Below, one piece after another: positions 21,409 to 31,316 of a stretch of DNA of 64,000 nucleotides. The position numbers and the translations under genes are program-made. The stretch is taken from NCBI GenBank assembly GCA_043228905.1, contig JBHGNT010000012.1, forward strand, positions 19,468,001-19,532,000, given 5' to 3'. The notes under the pieces are model-generated. The model saw only the letters and a list, made by a program, of their open reading frames with translations, was not told where the DNA came from and searched no databases. Numbering within the stretch: the stretch's first letter is position 1; the number at the start of each line of letters is the position of its first letter. Source of the DNA: Azolla caroliniana. Taxonomy: Eukaryota; Polypodiophyta.

Positions 21409-21480
21409 GGGGCATTCCGAGAATTGAACTCGGGACCTCTCGCACCCTAAGCGAGAATCATGCCACTAGACCAAATGCCC
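21409..21480 (-). tRNA. tRNA-Pro(AGG), intact
   Basis: 72 nt with full pairing: acceptor GGGCATT/AATGCCC, D arm GTCT...TGAT, anticodon stem CTCGC/GCGAG with loop TTAGGGT (anticodon AGG), T stem CCGAG/CTCGG with loop TTCAATT, discriminator C. A box TGGTCTAGTGG and B box AGTTCAATTCT are Pol III internal promoters. The base trio CAA sits at -3 to -1 with an AT-rich leader, the usual plant arrangement. No run of four T follows for about 100 nt. Would decode CCU (and CCC by inosine) proline codons. Confidence 0.93.
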
Positions 21481-22415
21481 TTGTGAGTTTTCAAATTATT
21501 TTTTATGAGAACTTAGGTGGAAGAGAAGATATCTCGTTGAAGTTAGTTATAGTGGGGGCATTCCTAGAATTGAATTCGGGACCTCTGTCACCCAAGTGAG
21601 AATCATGCCACTAGAAAAAATACTGTTAAACATTATATGAAGAGAACACATCTTCTCGAAGCTAGTCTTGTGGAGCATTCCTAGAATTGAACTCGGCACC
21701 CCTACCACCATAATAGAGAATCATGGGACATTATGACAACATAACTAAAAAAACTCTCCTCGAAGCTAGTATAGCGGGTGCATTGCAATAATTGAACTCG
21801 GGACCTCTTGCACCGACAGTGAGAATCATGCCATTATACCTGATGCCCTCGTAAATATGAAATGAAGTAAAGGTTATTATGACATTATGAAGAAATTGCA
21901 CATTATGCTACTAGACCAAATGTCCTCATGAATTTAAAATGAAGGCACATTATAAAGTACAATGAAGAAAGGCAACTCTTAATTTGGAAGACCTCTACCC
22001 GAACTTAGTATTGTGGGGGTATTCCAAGAATTGAACTTAGGACCTCTTGCACCTTAAGTGAGAATCATGCTACTAGACATAATACATGTGTGATTTTTCT
22101 TAGTTATAATACCTTAGGATGAAGATAAGACTTATCCTTGAAGATAGTATTGTCAGAGCATTGCGAGAGTTGAAGTCAGGACCTCTCCCACCTTAAGGGA
22201 GAATCATGCCACTAGACATAATACCCTTGTGAGTTTTCCTAGTTAGAACACCTTAGGACGAAGATAAGACCTATCCTCGAAGATAGTATCGTCGGGGCAC
22301 CCAAAACACCCTTCTAAATTTAGAAACAAGTTTTCGGATGAATATTGTCAAGAGTTTTCAAAATATAGAAACTTAACTAAAATACATTTTCTCTATCCTC
22401 AAAGTTAGTATTGCG
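21409..22415 (-). repeat. Higher-order repeat 2
   Basis: 1007 bp: A 21,409-21,480; B about 21,554-21,625 (loop shortened); C half about 21,671-21,728; D 21,777-21,848; E 22,015-22,086; a second E-like copy 22,155-22,226 with a perfect CTCCC/GGGAG anticodon stem and AAG anticodon but broken T arm; F reduced to a stub at about 22,293-22,312. Confidence 0.85.
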
Positions 22416-22487
22416 GGGGCATTCCGAGAATTGAACTCGGGACCTCTCGCACCCTAAGCGAGAATCATGCCACTAGACCAAATGCCC
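22416..22487 (-). tRNA. tRNA-Pro(AGG), intact
   Basis: Identical over all 72 bases to the copy at 21,409. CAA at -3 to -1. Trailer runs through TACTAACTTTGAGGATAGAG with no close T run. Confidence 0.93.
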
Positions 22488-22777
22488 TTGTGATTTTTCA
22501 AAATTATTAGAACTTACATGGAAGAGAAGATATCTCGTTGAAGTTAGTATAGTGGGGGCATTCCTAGAATTGAATTCGTAACCTCTATCACCCTAAGAGA
22601 GAACGATGCCACTAGACCAAATACCCCTAAACATTATAGGAAGAGAACATATCTTCTCGAAGCTAGCCTTGTGGGGCATTCCTAGAATTGAACTCGGGAC
22701 CCCTACAACCATAATCCAGAAGCATTCCACATTACGACAACATAACTAAAATACCTCTCAGCGAAGCTAGTATTGTG

Positions 22778-22849
22778 GGGGCATTGCAATAATTAAACTT
22801 GGGACCTCTCGCACCGAGAGTGAGAATCATGCCGTTATACCTAATGCCC
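22778..22849 (-). tRNA. D-type tRNA-Pro derivative, TCG anticodon position, pseudogene
   Basis: Perfect acceptor GGGCATT/AATGCCC but T stem destroyed (CCAAG against ATTGC). Anticodon loop TCTCGGT puts TCG at 34-36 and lacks T33, so it cannot be a normal tRNA. D arm GTAT/TGAT. Typical of all D units. Confidence 0.5.
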
Positions 22850-23121
22850 ACGTGAATTTAAAATGAAGTAAAGGCTTATTATGACATTGTGAAGTAATGG
22901 CACATTATACCACTAGACCGAATACCCTTGTGAATTTTAAATCAAGAATTATGCCACTACACAAAACGCCCTTCTACATTTAAAAAGAAGTTTTGGGGCG
23001 ACTACACCAAATGTGCTTCTGAATTTAAAAAGAAATTTTAGGATGAATACTTGTCAAGAGTTGTCAAAATATACCAACTTAAATAGAAGACCTTTTTTCT
23101 CTCCTCCAAGTAATTATTGTG

Positions 23122-23193
23122 GGGGCATTCCGAGAATTGAACTCGGGACCTCTCGCACCCTAAGCGAGAATCATGCCACTAGACCAAATGCCC
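23122..23193 (-). tRNA. tRNA-Pro(AGG), intact
   Basis: Identical over 72 bases to the copy at 21,409. Its leader differs: the usual CAA at -3 to -1 is CAT here, which may lower expression. Confidence 0.92.
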
Positions 23194-23862
23194 ATGTGAG
23201 TGTGCAAAATTATGAGAATTTAGGAGGAAGAGTAGATATCTCATTAAAGTTAGTATAGTGGGGACATTCCTAGAATTGAATTCGGGACCTCTATCACCCT
23301 AAGCCAGAATCATGCCAATAAACCAAATAGCCTTAAACATTATAGGAAGGGATGACATTTCCTCGAAGATAATCTTGCGGGGCATTCCTAGAATTGAAGT
23401 CTGGACCCCTACCATCGTAATTGAGAATCATGTGACAATATGACTACATAACTAAGAAACCTCTTCTCGAAGCTGGTATTGTGAGGGCATTGCAATATTT
23501 GAACTCGGGACCCCTCATACCGACAATAGGAATGATGCAATTATACCTAATGCCCTCGTTAATTTAAAATGAAGTAAAGGCTTGTTATGACATCATGAAG
23601 TAATGCCACATTATGCCACTAGACCAAATGTCCTCGTGAAATTAAAATAAAAGCACATTATGAAGTACTATGAAGTATGAGAACTCTTACATTGGAAGAG
23701 GTCTACCTGAATCTAGTTCTATGGGGGCATTCAAACAATTGAACTCGGGACCTCTCCCACCTTAAGTGGGAATCATGCTACAAGACATAATACCTCTGGG
23801 AATTTTCTTAGTTAGAACACCTTAGGACGAAGATAAGACCTATCCTCGAAGATAGTTTTGTC

Positions 23863-23934
23863 GGGGCATTTTGAGAATGGAACTCGGGACATCTCGCACT
23901 CAAAGCGAGAATCATGCCACTAGACCAAATGCCC
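23863..23934 (-). tRNA. F-type tRNA-Pro derivative with TGA (Ser) anticodon
   Basis: Anticodon stem CTCGC/GCGAG is perfect, but the loop reads TTTGAGT, turning TGG into TGA. T stem loses its first pair and the T loop reads TTCCATT, so A57 of the B box is lost. Likely inactive. Confidence 0.5.
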
Positions 23935-24086
23935 TTGTGAATTTCAAGTAATTCAAAATCACTCCACTACACCAAACGATCTTTTGAATTTACAAAGAAA
24001 TTTTAGGATAAATACTTGTCAAGTGTTTTAGAAATATGGAAACTTAACTAGAAGACCTTTTCTCTCTCCTTAAAGTTAGTATTGCG

Positions 24087-24158
24087 GGTGCATTCCGAGA
24101 ATTGATCTTGGGACCTCTCGCACCCTAAGCGAGAATCATACCAGTAGACCAAATGCCC
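24087..24158 (-). tRNA. tRNA-Pro(AGG), near-intact
   Basis: Anticodon arm perfect (AGG). Defects: mismatch at pair 2-71, T54 changed to A in the T loop, G to A in T stem, and a D-loop change (TACTGGTATG). Doubtful function. Confidence 0.6.
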
Positions 24159-24812
24159 TTGAGAGTTTTCAAAATTATGAGAACTTAGGTGGAAGAGAAG
24201 ATACGTCGTTGAAGTTAGTTATAGTGGGGGCAATCCTAGAATTGAATTCGCAACCTCTATCACCGTAAGCGAGAATCATGCCACTAGACCAAATACCCTT
24301 AAACCTTATACAAAGAGAACACATCTTCTTGAAGCTAGCCTTGTGGGGCATTCCTAAAATTGAACTTGGGACCCCTACCGCCATAATCAAGAATTATGCG
24401 AGATTATGACAACATAACTAAAAACGCTCTCCTCGACGCTAGTATAGGAGGGGCATTGAAATAATTGAACTCGGGACCTATCGCACCGACAAGGAGAATC
24501 ATGCCATTATACCTGATGCCCTCGTGAATATAAAATGGAGTAAAGGCTTATTATGAAATTATGAAGTAATTGCACATTATGCCACTAAACCAAATGTCCT
24601 CGTGAATTTAAAATAAAGGCACATTACGAAATACAATGAAGAAAGGAAATTCCTACTTTGGAAGACGTCTCTGGGGGAATTCCTAGAATTGAATATGAGA
24701 CCTCTCGCACCTTAAGTGAGAATCATGCCACTAGATATAATACCCTTGTGAGTTTACTTAGTTAGAACACCTTAGGATGAAGATCAGACCTATCCTCAAA
24801 GATAGTTCTGTC

Positions 24813-24884
24813 GGGCCATTCCAAGAATTGAGCTCGGGACCTCTCGCACCCAAAGCGAGAATCATGCCACTAGACCGAATGCCC
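24813..24884 (-). tRNA. tRNA-Pro(TGG), near-intact
   Basis: Anticodon stem perfect, anticodon TGG. Pair 3-70 is G-G, bases 8-9 are CG, and the T loop starts C instead of T. Probably inactive. Confidence 0.6.
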
Positions 24885-25033
24885 TTGTGAATTTTAAATA
24901 AAAAATCATTCCACTACACCAAACACAATTCTGAATTTAAAAAGAAGTTTAAGGATGAATTTTTGTCAAGAGTTTTCGAAATATGGAAATTTAACTAGAA
25001 GACCTTTTCTCTCTACTCGAAGTTAGTATTGCG

Positions 25034-25770
25034 GGGGCATTCCGAGAATTGAACTCGGGAACCACTCACCCTAAGCGAGAAGGATGGCACTAGACCAAAT
25101 GCCCTTGTGAATTTTTAAAATTATGATGACTTAGGTGGAAGATAAGATATCTCGTTGAAGTTAGTATAGTCGGGGCATTCCTAGAATTGAATTCGGGACC
25201 TCTATCACCCTAAGAGAGAATCATGCCACTAGACCAAATACCTTTAAACATTATAGGAAGAGAACACATCTTCTCGAAGCTAGTTTTTCGGGGCATTCCT
25301 AGAATTGAACTTGGGACCTCTCGCACCGACAGTGAGAATCATGCATTTATACCTAATGCCCTTGTGAATTTTAAATGAAATAAAGGCTTATTATGATTTA
25401 ATGAAGTAATGGTACAGAGGCCACTAGACCAAATGTCCTCGTGAATTTAAAATAAAAGCACATTATGAAGTATGGAAACTGTTAAATTTGAAGACATAAT
25501 ATGAAGCTAGTTCTATGGGGGCATTCGAACAATTGAACTCGGGACGTCTCCCACCTTAAGTGAGAATCATGCTACAAGATGTAATACCTTTGTGAGTTTT
25601 CTTAGTTAGAACACCTTAGGACGAAGGTAAGACCTATCCTCGAGGATAGTTTTGTCGGGGGCATTCCAAATTTAAAAAGAAGTTTTAGGATGAATACTTG
25701 TCTTCAGAGTTTTCGAAATATAGAAACTTAACTAGAAGACCTTTTCTCTCTCCTTGAAGTTAATATTGCG
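25034..25770 (-). repeat. Higher-order repeat 6, rearranged
   Basis: 737 bp: A 25,034-25,104 (one base short, anticodon-stem side damaged); B 25,172-25,243; one fused C/D copy 25,290-25,361; E about 25,518-25,589; F cut to a stub at about 25,657-25,668. The C/D fusion joins the T half of C to the anticodon/D half of D. Confidence 0.8.
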
Positions 25771-25842
25771 GGGGCATTCCGAGAATTGAACTCGGGACCT
25801 CTCGCACCCTAAGTGAGAATCATGCCACTAGACCAAATGCCC
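25771..25842 (-). tRNA. tRNA-Pro(AGG), one mismatch
   Basis: All arms as in the perfect copies apart from an A-C mismatch at 30-40 in the anticodon stem. Confidence 0.7.
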
Positions 25843-26213
25843 TTGTGAATTTTAAATAAAAAATCATTCCACTACACCAAACGCCCTTCTGAATTTAAAA
25901 AGAAGTTTTAGGATGAATACTCGTCTTGAGAGTTTTCAAAATATGGAAACTTAACTAGAAGACCTTTTCTCTCTCCTCGAAGTTAGTATTGCGGGGGGCA
26001 TTTCGAGAAACTTGGGACTTCTCGCACCCTAAGCGAGAATCATGCCACTAGACCAAATGCCCTTGGGAATTTTAAATAAAAAATCATTCCACTACACCAA
26101 ACGCCCGTCTGAATTTAAAAAGAAGTTTTCGGATAAATATTTGTCTTGAGAGTTTCCGAAATATGGAAACTTAACTAGAAGACCTTTTCTCTCTCCTCAA
26201 AGTTAGTATTGCA
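25771..26213 (-). repeat. Two extra A modules of about 220 bp
   Basis: Units at 25,771-25,842 and about 25,994-26,082. Each is an A-type tRNA followed on + by an F-type flank (TTTTAAATAAAAAATCATTC and the 5'-half relic), so they are A/F hybrids made by recombination. Confidence 0.8.
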
Positions 26214-26285
26214 GGGGCATTCCGAGAATTGAACTCAGGACCTCTCGCACCCTAAGCGAGAATCATGCCACTAGACCAAATGCCC
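26214..26285 (-). tRNA. tRNA-Pro(AGG), intact with one G-T pair
   Basis: Differs from the copy at 21,409 by C to T at position 50, which leaves a T-G wobble in the T stem. Anticodon AGG, CAA upstream. Confidence 0.88.
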
Positions 26286-26632
26286 TTGTGAGTTTTTCAA
26301 AATGATGAGAACTTATGTGGAAGAGAAGATATGTCGTTGAAGTTAGTATAGTGGGGGCATTCCTAGAATTGAATTCGGGACCTCTATCACCCAAGTGAGA
26401 ATCATGCCACTAGATCAAATACGTTTAAACATTATAGGAAGATAATATCTTCTTGAAGCTAGCCTTGTGGGGTATTCATAGAATTGAACTTGGGACCCCT
26501 GCCACCACAATCGAGAATCATGCGACATTATGAAAACATAACTAAAAAACCTCTCCTCGAAGATAGTATAGTGGGGGCATTGCAATAATTGAACTAGTAA
26601 CCTCTCACACCGAGAGTGAGAATCATGCCATT

Positions 26633-27429
26633 CAAGGTTGTTAGGTACGTTAGGTACGGTACGGATACCATATGTATTTAACATATTAATACCCGTATAG
26701 TACCTCCCAATTTTAAAATACGTTAAATACGTTTTCTTAATATGTTAAATACTAATAAAATAGGTATTTTACTTATAGTATGTTAAATACTTCTAGAATT
26801 TGAAAAATATTGACCTTTCTAAAAAATATCTATAATACTGTAAAAAACATCTATGCTTACACAATTTTGTGATGTACAATATACATCTATATCTTGAAAT
26901 GCATATAAGAAATTTGAACATTTCACATCCTAAAATATTTGTAGTAATATGGATGTCGACATTCCCTTATTCTATAAATCAGTGTAAGTGTGTATCACGA
27001 TGTTATACGTCAAATTGTAATTATTTACAATTATGCCTTCATAGATTGAGGAATCGTCCACGATTATCAAACTCATGATAGGTTTCTCTTTGCTTCGTTT
27101 TCTTTTTCTTCTTCTTCTATCTTCTGCGATTATCCCACTCAAGACAGGTTTATGTCTTCTTTTATCTCTTCTCCTTCTCCTTCTTCATCTTCTTCATTGT
27201 CGTCTCTTCTATTCTTTTTTCTTCCTTCCTTTCTCTTATTTTTCCCTAAAATCTTTTTTTTTCTTTTGCTTTTTGTTAGGGTTTTACTTACATTTTCATT
27301 ATAAATACGTATTATACCTGTTTTTTTATAAATACCGTATTGGACAACATTGAGGTATAGTACGTAATATACAAATGATGAGGTACTATAGGTATTTAAA
27401 CGTTAAATACGGGTACGTAAACAACCATG
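26633..27429. mobile_element. hAT-type MITE M1 (797 bp) inside a D-type tRNA copy
   Basis: Ends CAAGGTTGTTAGGTACG and CGTAAACAACCATG form short inverted repeats; flanked by ATGCCATT (26,625-26,632) and ATGACATT (27,430-27,437), an 8-bp duplication with one change. Interior is AT-rich with repeated TACGTTAAATACG-like words and a CT-rich tract (27,100-27,250); no transposase. A second copy, M2, lies at 36,998-38,389. Confidence 0.85.
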
Positions 27430-27833
27430 ATGACATTATACCTGATGCCCTCGTGAATATAAAATGAAGTAAAGGCTTATTATGAAACTCTGAAGTAATT
27501 GCACATTATGCAACTAGACCAAATGTCCTCGTGAATTTAAAATAAAGGATCATTATGAAGTACAATGAAGAAAGGAAACTCATAATTTGGAAGAGCTCTT
27601 AGTGGGGCATTCCTAGAATTGAATACGTGACCTCTCACACTGACAATGATAATCTTGCAATTATACCTAATGCCCTTGTGAATTTAAAATAAAGTAAAGC
27701 CTTATTATCACATTATGAAGTAATCGTACATTATGGCACTAGACCAAATGTCCTTCTGAATTTAAAATAACAGCACATTATGAAGTATGGAAACTCTTAA
27801 ATAGAAAGACATCTACTTGAAGCTAGTTCTGTG

Positions 27834-28033
27834 GGTGCATTCCAACAATTGAACTCGGGACCTCTCCTACCTTAAGTGAGAATCATGCCACGAGACGTAA
27901 TACCCTTGTGAGTTTTCTTAGTTAGAACAACTGGGTGCATTCCAACAATTGAACTCGGGACCTCTCCTACCTTAAGTGAGAATCATGCCACGAGACGTAA
28001 TACCCTTGTGAGTTTTCTTAGTTAGAACAACTG
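27834..28033 (-). repeat. Exact 100-bp tandem duplication of an E unit
   Basis: 27,834-27,933 and 27,934-28,033 match over essentially the whole unit, each with an AAG-anticodon E copy (27,834-27,905; 27,934-28,005). The lack of differences marks it as recent. Confidence 0.9.
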
Positions 28034-28073
28034 AGGGTGAATATAAGAGCTATCCTCAAAGATAATTTTTGTC

Positions 28074-28145
28074 GGGGCATTCCGAGAATTGAACTCGGGA
28101 CCTCTCGCACCCAAAGCGAGAATCATGCCACTAGACCAAATGCCC
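28074..28145 (-). tRNA. tRNA-Pro(TGG), intact
   Basis: Perfect cloverleaf; identical to the AGG copy at 21,409 except position 34 (loop TTTGGGT), making the TGG anticodon, which reads CCA/CCG and others by wobble. CAA at -3 to -1 and a TATA-like TATTTAAAAG in the leader. Trailer lacks a close T run and can form a hairpin around CTTTGAG. Confidence 0.93.
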
Positions 28146-28295
28146 TTGTGACTTTTAAATAAAAAACATTCCACTACACCAAACACCTTTCTGAATTTCA
28201 AAAGAAGTTTTAGGATAAATACTTGTCTTCAGAGTTTTCGAAATATGGAAACTTAACTAGAAGACCTTTTCTCTCTCCTTGAAGTTAATATTGTG

Positions 28296-28517
28296 GGGGT
28301 ATTCCGAGAATTGAACTCAGGACCTCTCGCACCCTAAGCGAGAATCATGCCACTAGACCAAATGACCTTGTGAATTTTAAATAAAAAACCATTCCACTAC
28401 ACCAAACGCCCTTCTGAATTTAAAATGAAGTTTTACGATGAATACTTGTCTTGAGAGTTTTCGAAATATGGGAACTTAACTAGAAGACCTTTCTCTCTCC
28501 TTGAAGTTAGTATTGCG
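28296..28517 (-). repeat. A module (222 bp) with decayed tRNA-Pro(AGG)
   Basis: tRNA part 28,296-28,367: anticodon arm perfect, but acceptor pairs 3 and 4 are broken (GGTCATT against AATACCC). Confidence 0.75.
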
Positions 28518-29449
28518 GGGGCATTTCGAGAATTCAACTCAGGATCTCTCGCACCCTAAGCGAGAATCATGCCACTAGACCAAATGCCCTTGTGAGTTTT
28601 CAAAATTATGAGAACTTAGGTGGAAGATAAGATATCTCATTGAACTTAGTATAGTGCGGGCATTCCTAGAATTGAATTCAAAGCGAAAATCATGCCACTA
28701 AACCAAATACCCCTAAACATTATAGGAAGGGAACACATCTTCTCGAAGCTAGCCTTGTGGGGCATTCCAAGACTTGAACTTGGGACCCCTACCACCATAA
28801 TCGAGAATCAAGCGACATTATTGCAACATAACTAAAAAACCTCTCCTCGAAGCGAGTATAGTGGGCGCATTGTAATAATTGAGCTCGGCACCTCTCGCAC
28901 CGAGAGTATGAATCATGGCATTATACCTGATGCCCTCGTGAATATAAAATGATGTAAACTGTTATTATGAAATTATGAAGTAATTGCACATTATGCCACG
29001 AGATCAAATGTCGTCGTGAATTTAAAATAAAGGCACATTCTGAAGTAAAATGAAGAAAGGAAACTCTTAAATTGGAAGACATCTGTGGGGGCATTCCTAG
29101 AATTGAACACGGAACCTCTTGCACCTTATGTGAGAATCATGCCGCGAGACGTAAAACGCTTGTGAGTTTTCTTAGTTATAACACCTTAGGACGAAGATAA
29201 GACCTATGCTCGAAGATAGTTTTGTCGGGGCATTCCGAGAAATGAACTCGGGACCTCTCGCACCCAAAGTGAGAATCATGCCAATAGACCACATGCCCGT
29301 TTGACTTTTAAATAAAAAATCATTCTACTACACCAAATACCTTTTTGAATTTAAAAAGAAGGTTTAGGATGAATACTTGTCTTCAGAGTTTTTGAAATAT
29401 GGAAACTTAACTAGAAGACCTTTTCTCTCTCCTTGAACTTAATATTGCG
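28518..29449 (-). repeat. Higher-order repeat 8 (A-F)
   Basis: 932 bp: A 28,518-28,589 (T arm damaged); B about 28,655-28,712 (internal deletion); C half about 28,757-28,815; D 28,864-28,935; E 29,088-29,159; F 29,227-29,298 (TGG). Confidence 0.85.
29227..29298 (-). tRNA. tRNA-Pro(TGG), near-intact
   Basis: Anticodon TGG. Mismatches at pair 7-66 and 30-40, and T loop TTCATTT. Probably weak or inactive. Confidence 0.6.
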
Positions 29450-29521
29450 GGGGCATTCCGAGAATTGAACTCAGAACCTCTCGCACCCTAAGCGAGAATC
29501 ATGCCACTAGACCAAATGCCC
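29450..29521 (-). tRNA. tRNA-Pro(AGG), intact with one G-T pair
   Basis: Start of a 222-bp A module (29,450-29,671). T-G pair at 50-64 and T at 48 instead of C; otherwise the reference sequence. 5' flank reads CATAA rather than CACAA. Confidence 0.82.
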
Positions 29522-29671
29522 TTATGAATTTTAGAAAAAAAATCATTCCACTACACCAAACGCCGTTCTGAATTTAAAATGAAGTTTTAGGATGAATGCT
29601 TATCTTGAGAGTTTTCGAAATATGGGAACTTAACTAGAAGACCTTTCTCTCTCCTCGAAGTTAGTATTGCG

Positions 29672-29743
29672 GGGGCATTCCGAGAATTGAACTCGGGACC
29701 TCTCGCACCCTAAGCGAGAATCATGCCACTAGACCAAATGCCC
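29672..29743 (-). tRNA. tRNA-Pro(AGG), intact
   Basis: Identical over 72 bases to 21,409, 22,416 and 23,122. CAA at -3 to -1. Confidence 0.93.
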
Positions 29744-30425
29744 TTGTGAGTTTTCAAAATTATGAGAACTTAGGTGGAAGAGAAGATATCTCATTGAAGT
29801 TAGTATAGTGGGGGCATTCCTAGAATTGAATTCAGGACCTCTATCACCCTAAGCGAGAATCATGCCACTAGACCATATACCCCTAAACATAATAGGAAGG
29901 GAACACATCTTCTCGAAGCTAACCTTGTGGGGCATTCCAACACTTGAACTTGGCACTCCTACCACCATAATCGAGAATCAAGCAACATTATGGCAACATA
30001 ACTAAATAACCTCTCCTCGAAGATAGTATAGTGGGCGCATTGTAATAATTGAGCTCGGCACATCTCGCACCGAGAGTATGAATCATGGCATTATACATGA
30101 TGCCCTCGTGAATATAAAATGATGTAAACTGTTATTAAGAAATTATGAAGTAATTGCACATTATGCCACTAGATCAAATGTCGTCGTGAATTTAAAATAA
30201 AGGCACATTCTGAAGTACAATGAAGAAAGGCAACTCTTAAATTGGAAGACATCTGTGGGGGCATTCCTAGAATTGAACACAGGACCTCTTGCACCCTATG
30301 TGAGAATCATGCCACGAGACGTAAAACCCTTCTGAGTTTTCTTAGTTATAACACCTTAGGACGAAGATAAGACCTAAACTATCCTCGAAGATAGGACCTA
30401 AACTATCCTCGAAGATAGTTTTGTC

Positions 30426-30497
30426 GGGGCATTCCGAGAATTGAACTCGGGACCTCTCGCACCCTAAGCGAGAATCATGCCAGTAGACCACATGCCC
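30426..30497 (-). tRNA. F-position tRNA-Pro with AGG anticodon, near-intact
   Basis: Sits where the TGG gene normally is, but the loop reads TTAGGGT. Mismatch at 7-66 and a D-loop change (TACTGG). Suggests conversion of position 34 from an A unit. Confidence 0.7.
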
Positions 30498-30648
30498 GTT
30501 TGACTTTTAAATAAAAAATCATTCTACTACACCAAACAGCTTTCTGAATTGAAAAAGAAGTTTTAGGATGAATACTTGTGTTTAGAGTTTTCGAAATATG
30601 GAAACTTAACTAGAAGACCTTTTCTCTCTCCTTGAACTTAATATTGCG

Positions 30649-30720
30649 GGGGCATTCCGAGAATTGAACTCAGGACCTCTCGCACCCTAAGCGAGAATCA
30701 TGCCACTAGACCAAATGCCC
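30649..30720 (-). tRNA. tRNA-Pro(AGG), intact with one G-T pair
   Basis: First of three consecutive A modules (periods 223, 222, 223 bp). Differs from the reference only by T at position 50. Confidence 0.87.
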
Positions 30721-30871
30721 TTATAAATTTTAAATTAAAAATCACTACACTACACCAAACGCCCTTCTGAATTTAAAATGAAGTTTTAGGATGAATGCTT
30801 GTCTTTAGAGTTTTCGAAATATGGAAACTTAACTAGAAGACCTTTTCTCTCTCCTTGAACTTAATATTGCG

Positions 30872-30943
30872 GGGGCATTCCGAGAATTGAACTCAGGACC
30901 TCTCGCACCCTAAGTGAGAATCATGCCACTAGACCAAATGCCC
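30872..30943 (-). tRNA. tRNA-Pro(AGG), near-intact
   Basis: Second of the three modules. T-G pair at 50-64 and an A-C mismatch at 30-40. Confidence 0.68.
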
Positions 30944-31093
30944 TTATGAATTTTAAATAAAAAATATTCCACTACACCAAACGCCCTTCTGAATTTAAAA
31001 TGAAGTTTTAGGATGAATGCTTGTCTTTAGAGTTTTCGAAATATGGAAACTTAACTATAAGACCTTTTCTCTCTCCTTGAACTTAATATTGCG

Positions 31094-31165
31094 GGGGCAT
31101 TCCGAGAATTGAACTCAGGACCTCTCGCACCCTAAGCGAGAATCATGCCACTAGACCAAATGCCC
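31094..31165 (-). tRNA. tRNA-Pro(AGG), intact with one G-T pair
   Basis: Third module, same 72 bases as the copy at 30,649. Confidence 0.87.
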
Positions 31166-31316
31166 TTATGAATTTTAAATAAAAAATCATTCCACTACAC
31201 CAAACGCCCTTCTGAATTTAAAATGAAGTTTTCGGATAAATATTTGTCTTGAGAGTTTCCGAAATATGGAAACTTAACTAGAAGACCTTTTCTCTCTCCT
31301 CAAAGTTAGTAATGCG

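Larger units (their letters stand above)
22416..23121 (-). repeat. Higher-order repeat 3, shortened (A-D only)
   Basis: 706 bp: A 22,416-22,487; B 22,555-22,626; C half about 22,671-22,730; D 22,778-22,849. E and F are missing and two 5'-half relics lie at about 22,904-22,925 and 22,950-22,972, as expected from unequal crossing-over. Confidence 0.8.
23122..24086 (-). repeat. Higher-order repeat 4 (A-F)
   Basis: 965 bp: A 23,122-23,193; B 23,261-23,332; C half about 23,378-23,433; D about 23,483-23,554; E about 23,724-23,795 (AAG); F 23,863-23,934 (TGA). Confidence 0.85.
24087..25033 (-). repeat. Higher-order repeat 5 (A-F)
   Basis: 947 bp: A 24,087-24,158; B 24,227-24,298; C half about 24,343-24,401; D 24,450-24,521; E 24,674-24,745; F 24,813-24,884. 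Confidence 0.85.
26214..28295 (-). repeat. Higher-order repeat 7, with MITE and duplicated E
   Basis: A 26,214-26,285; B about 26,354-26,424; C half about 26,468-26,525; D starts about 26,572, is cut at 26,632 by the MITE and ends at 27,438-27,450; a D/E hybrid about 27,604-27,675; E 27,834-27,905 and its duplicate 27,934-28,005; F 28,074-28,145. Confidence 0.85.
29672..30648 (-). repeat. Higher-order repeat 9 (A-F)
   Basis: 977 bp: A 29,672-29,743; B 29,811-29,882; C half about 29,927-29,985; D 30,034-30,105; E 30,258-30,329 (loop ATAGGGT, so AGG rather than AAG); F 30,426-30,497 (AGG rather than TGG). A 27-bp tandem duplication lies at about 30,370-30,420. Confidence 0.85.

Noticed and set aside
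16784-30000. Short open frames across the tRNA array
   Set aside because: They run over tRNA units and spacers in both strands and share no protein family.
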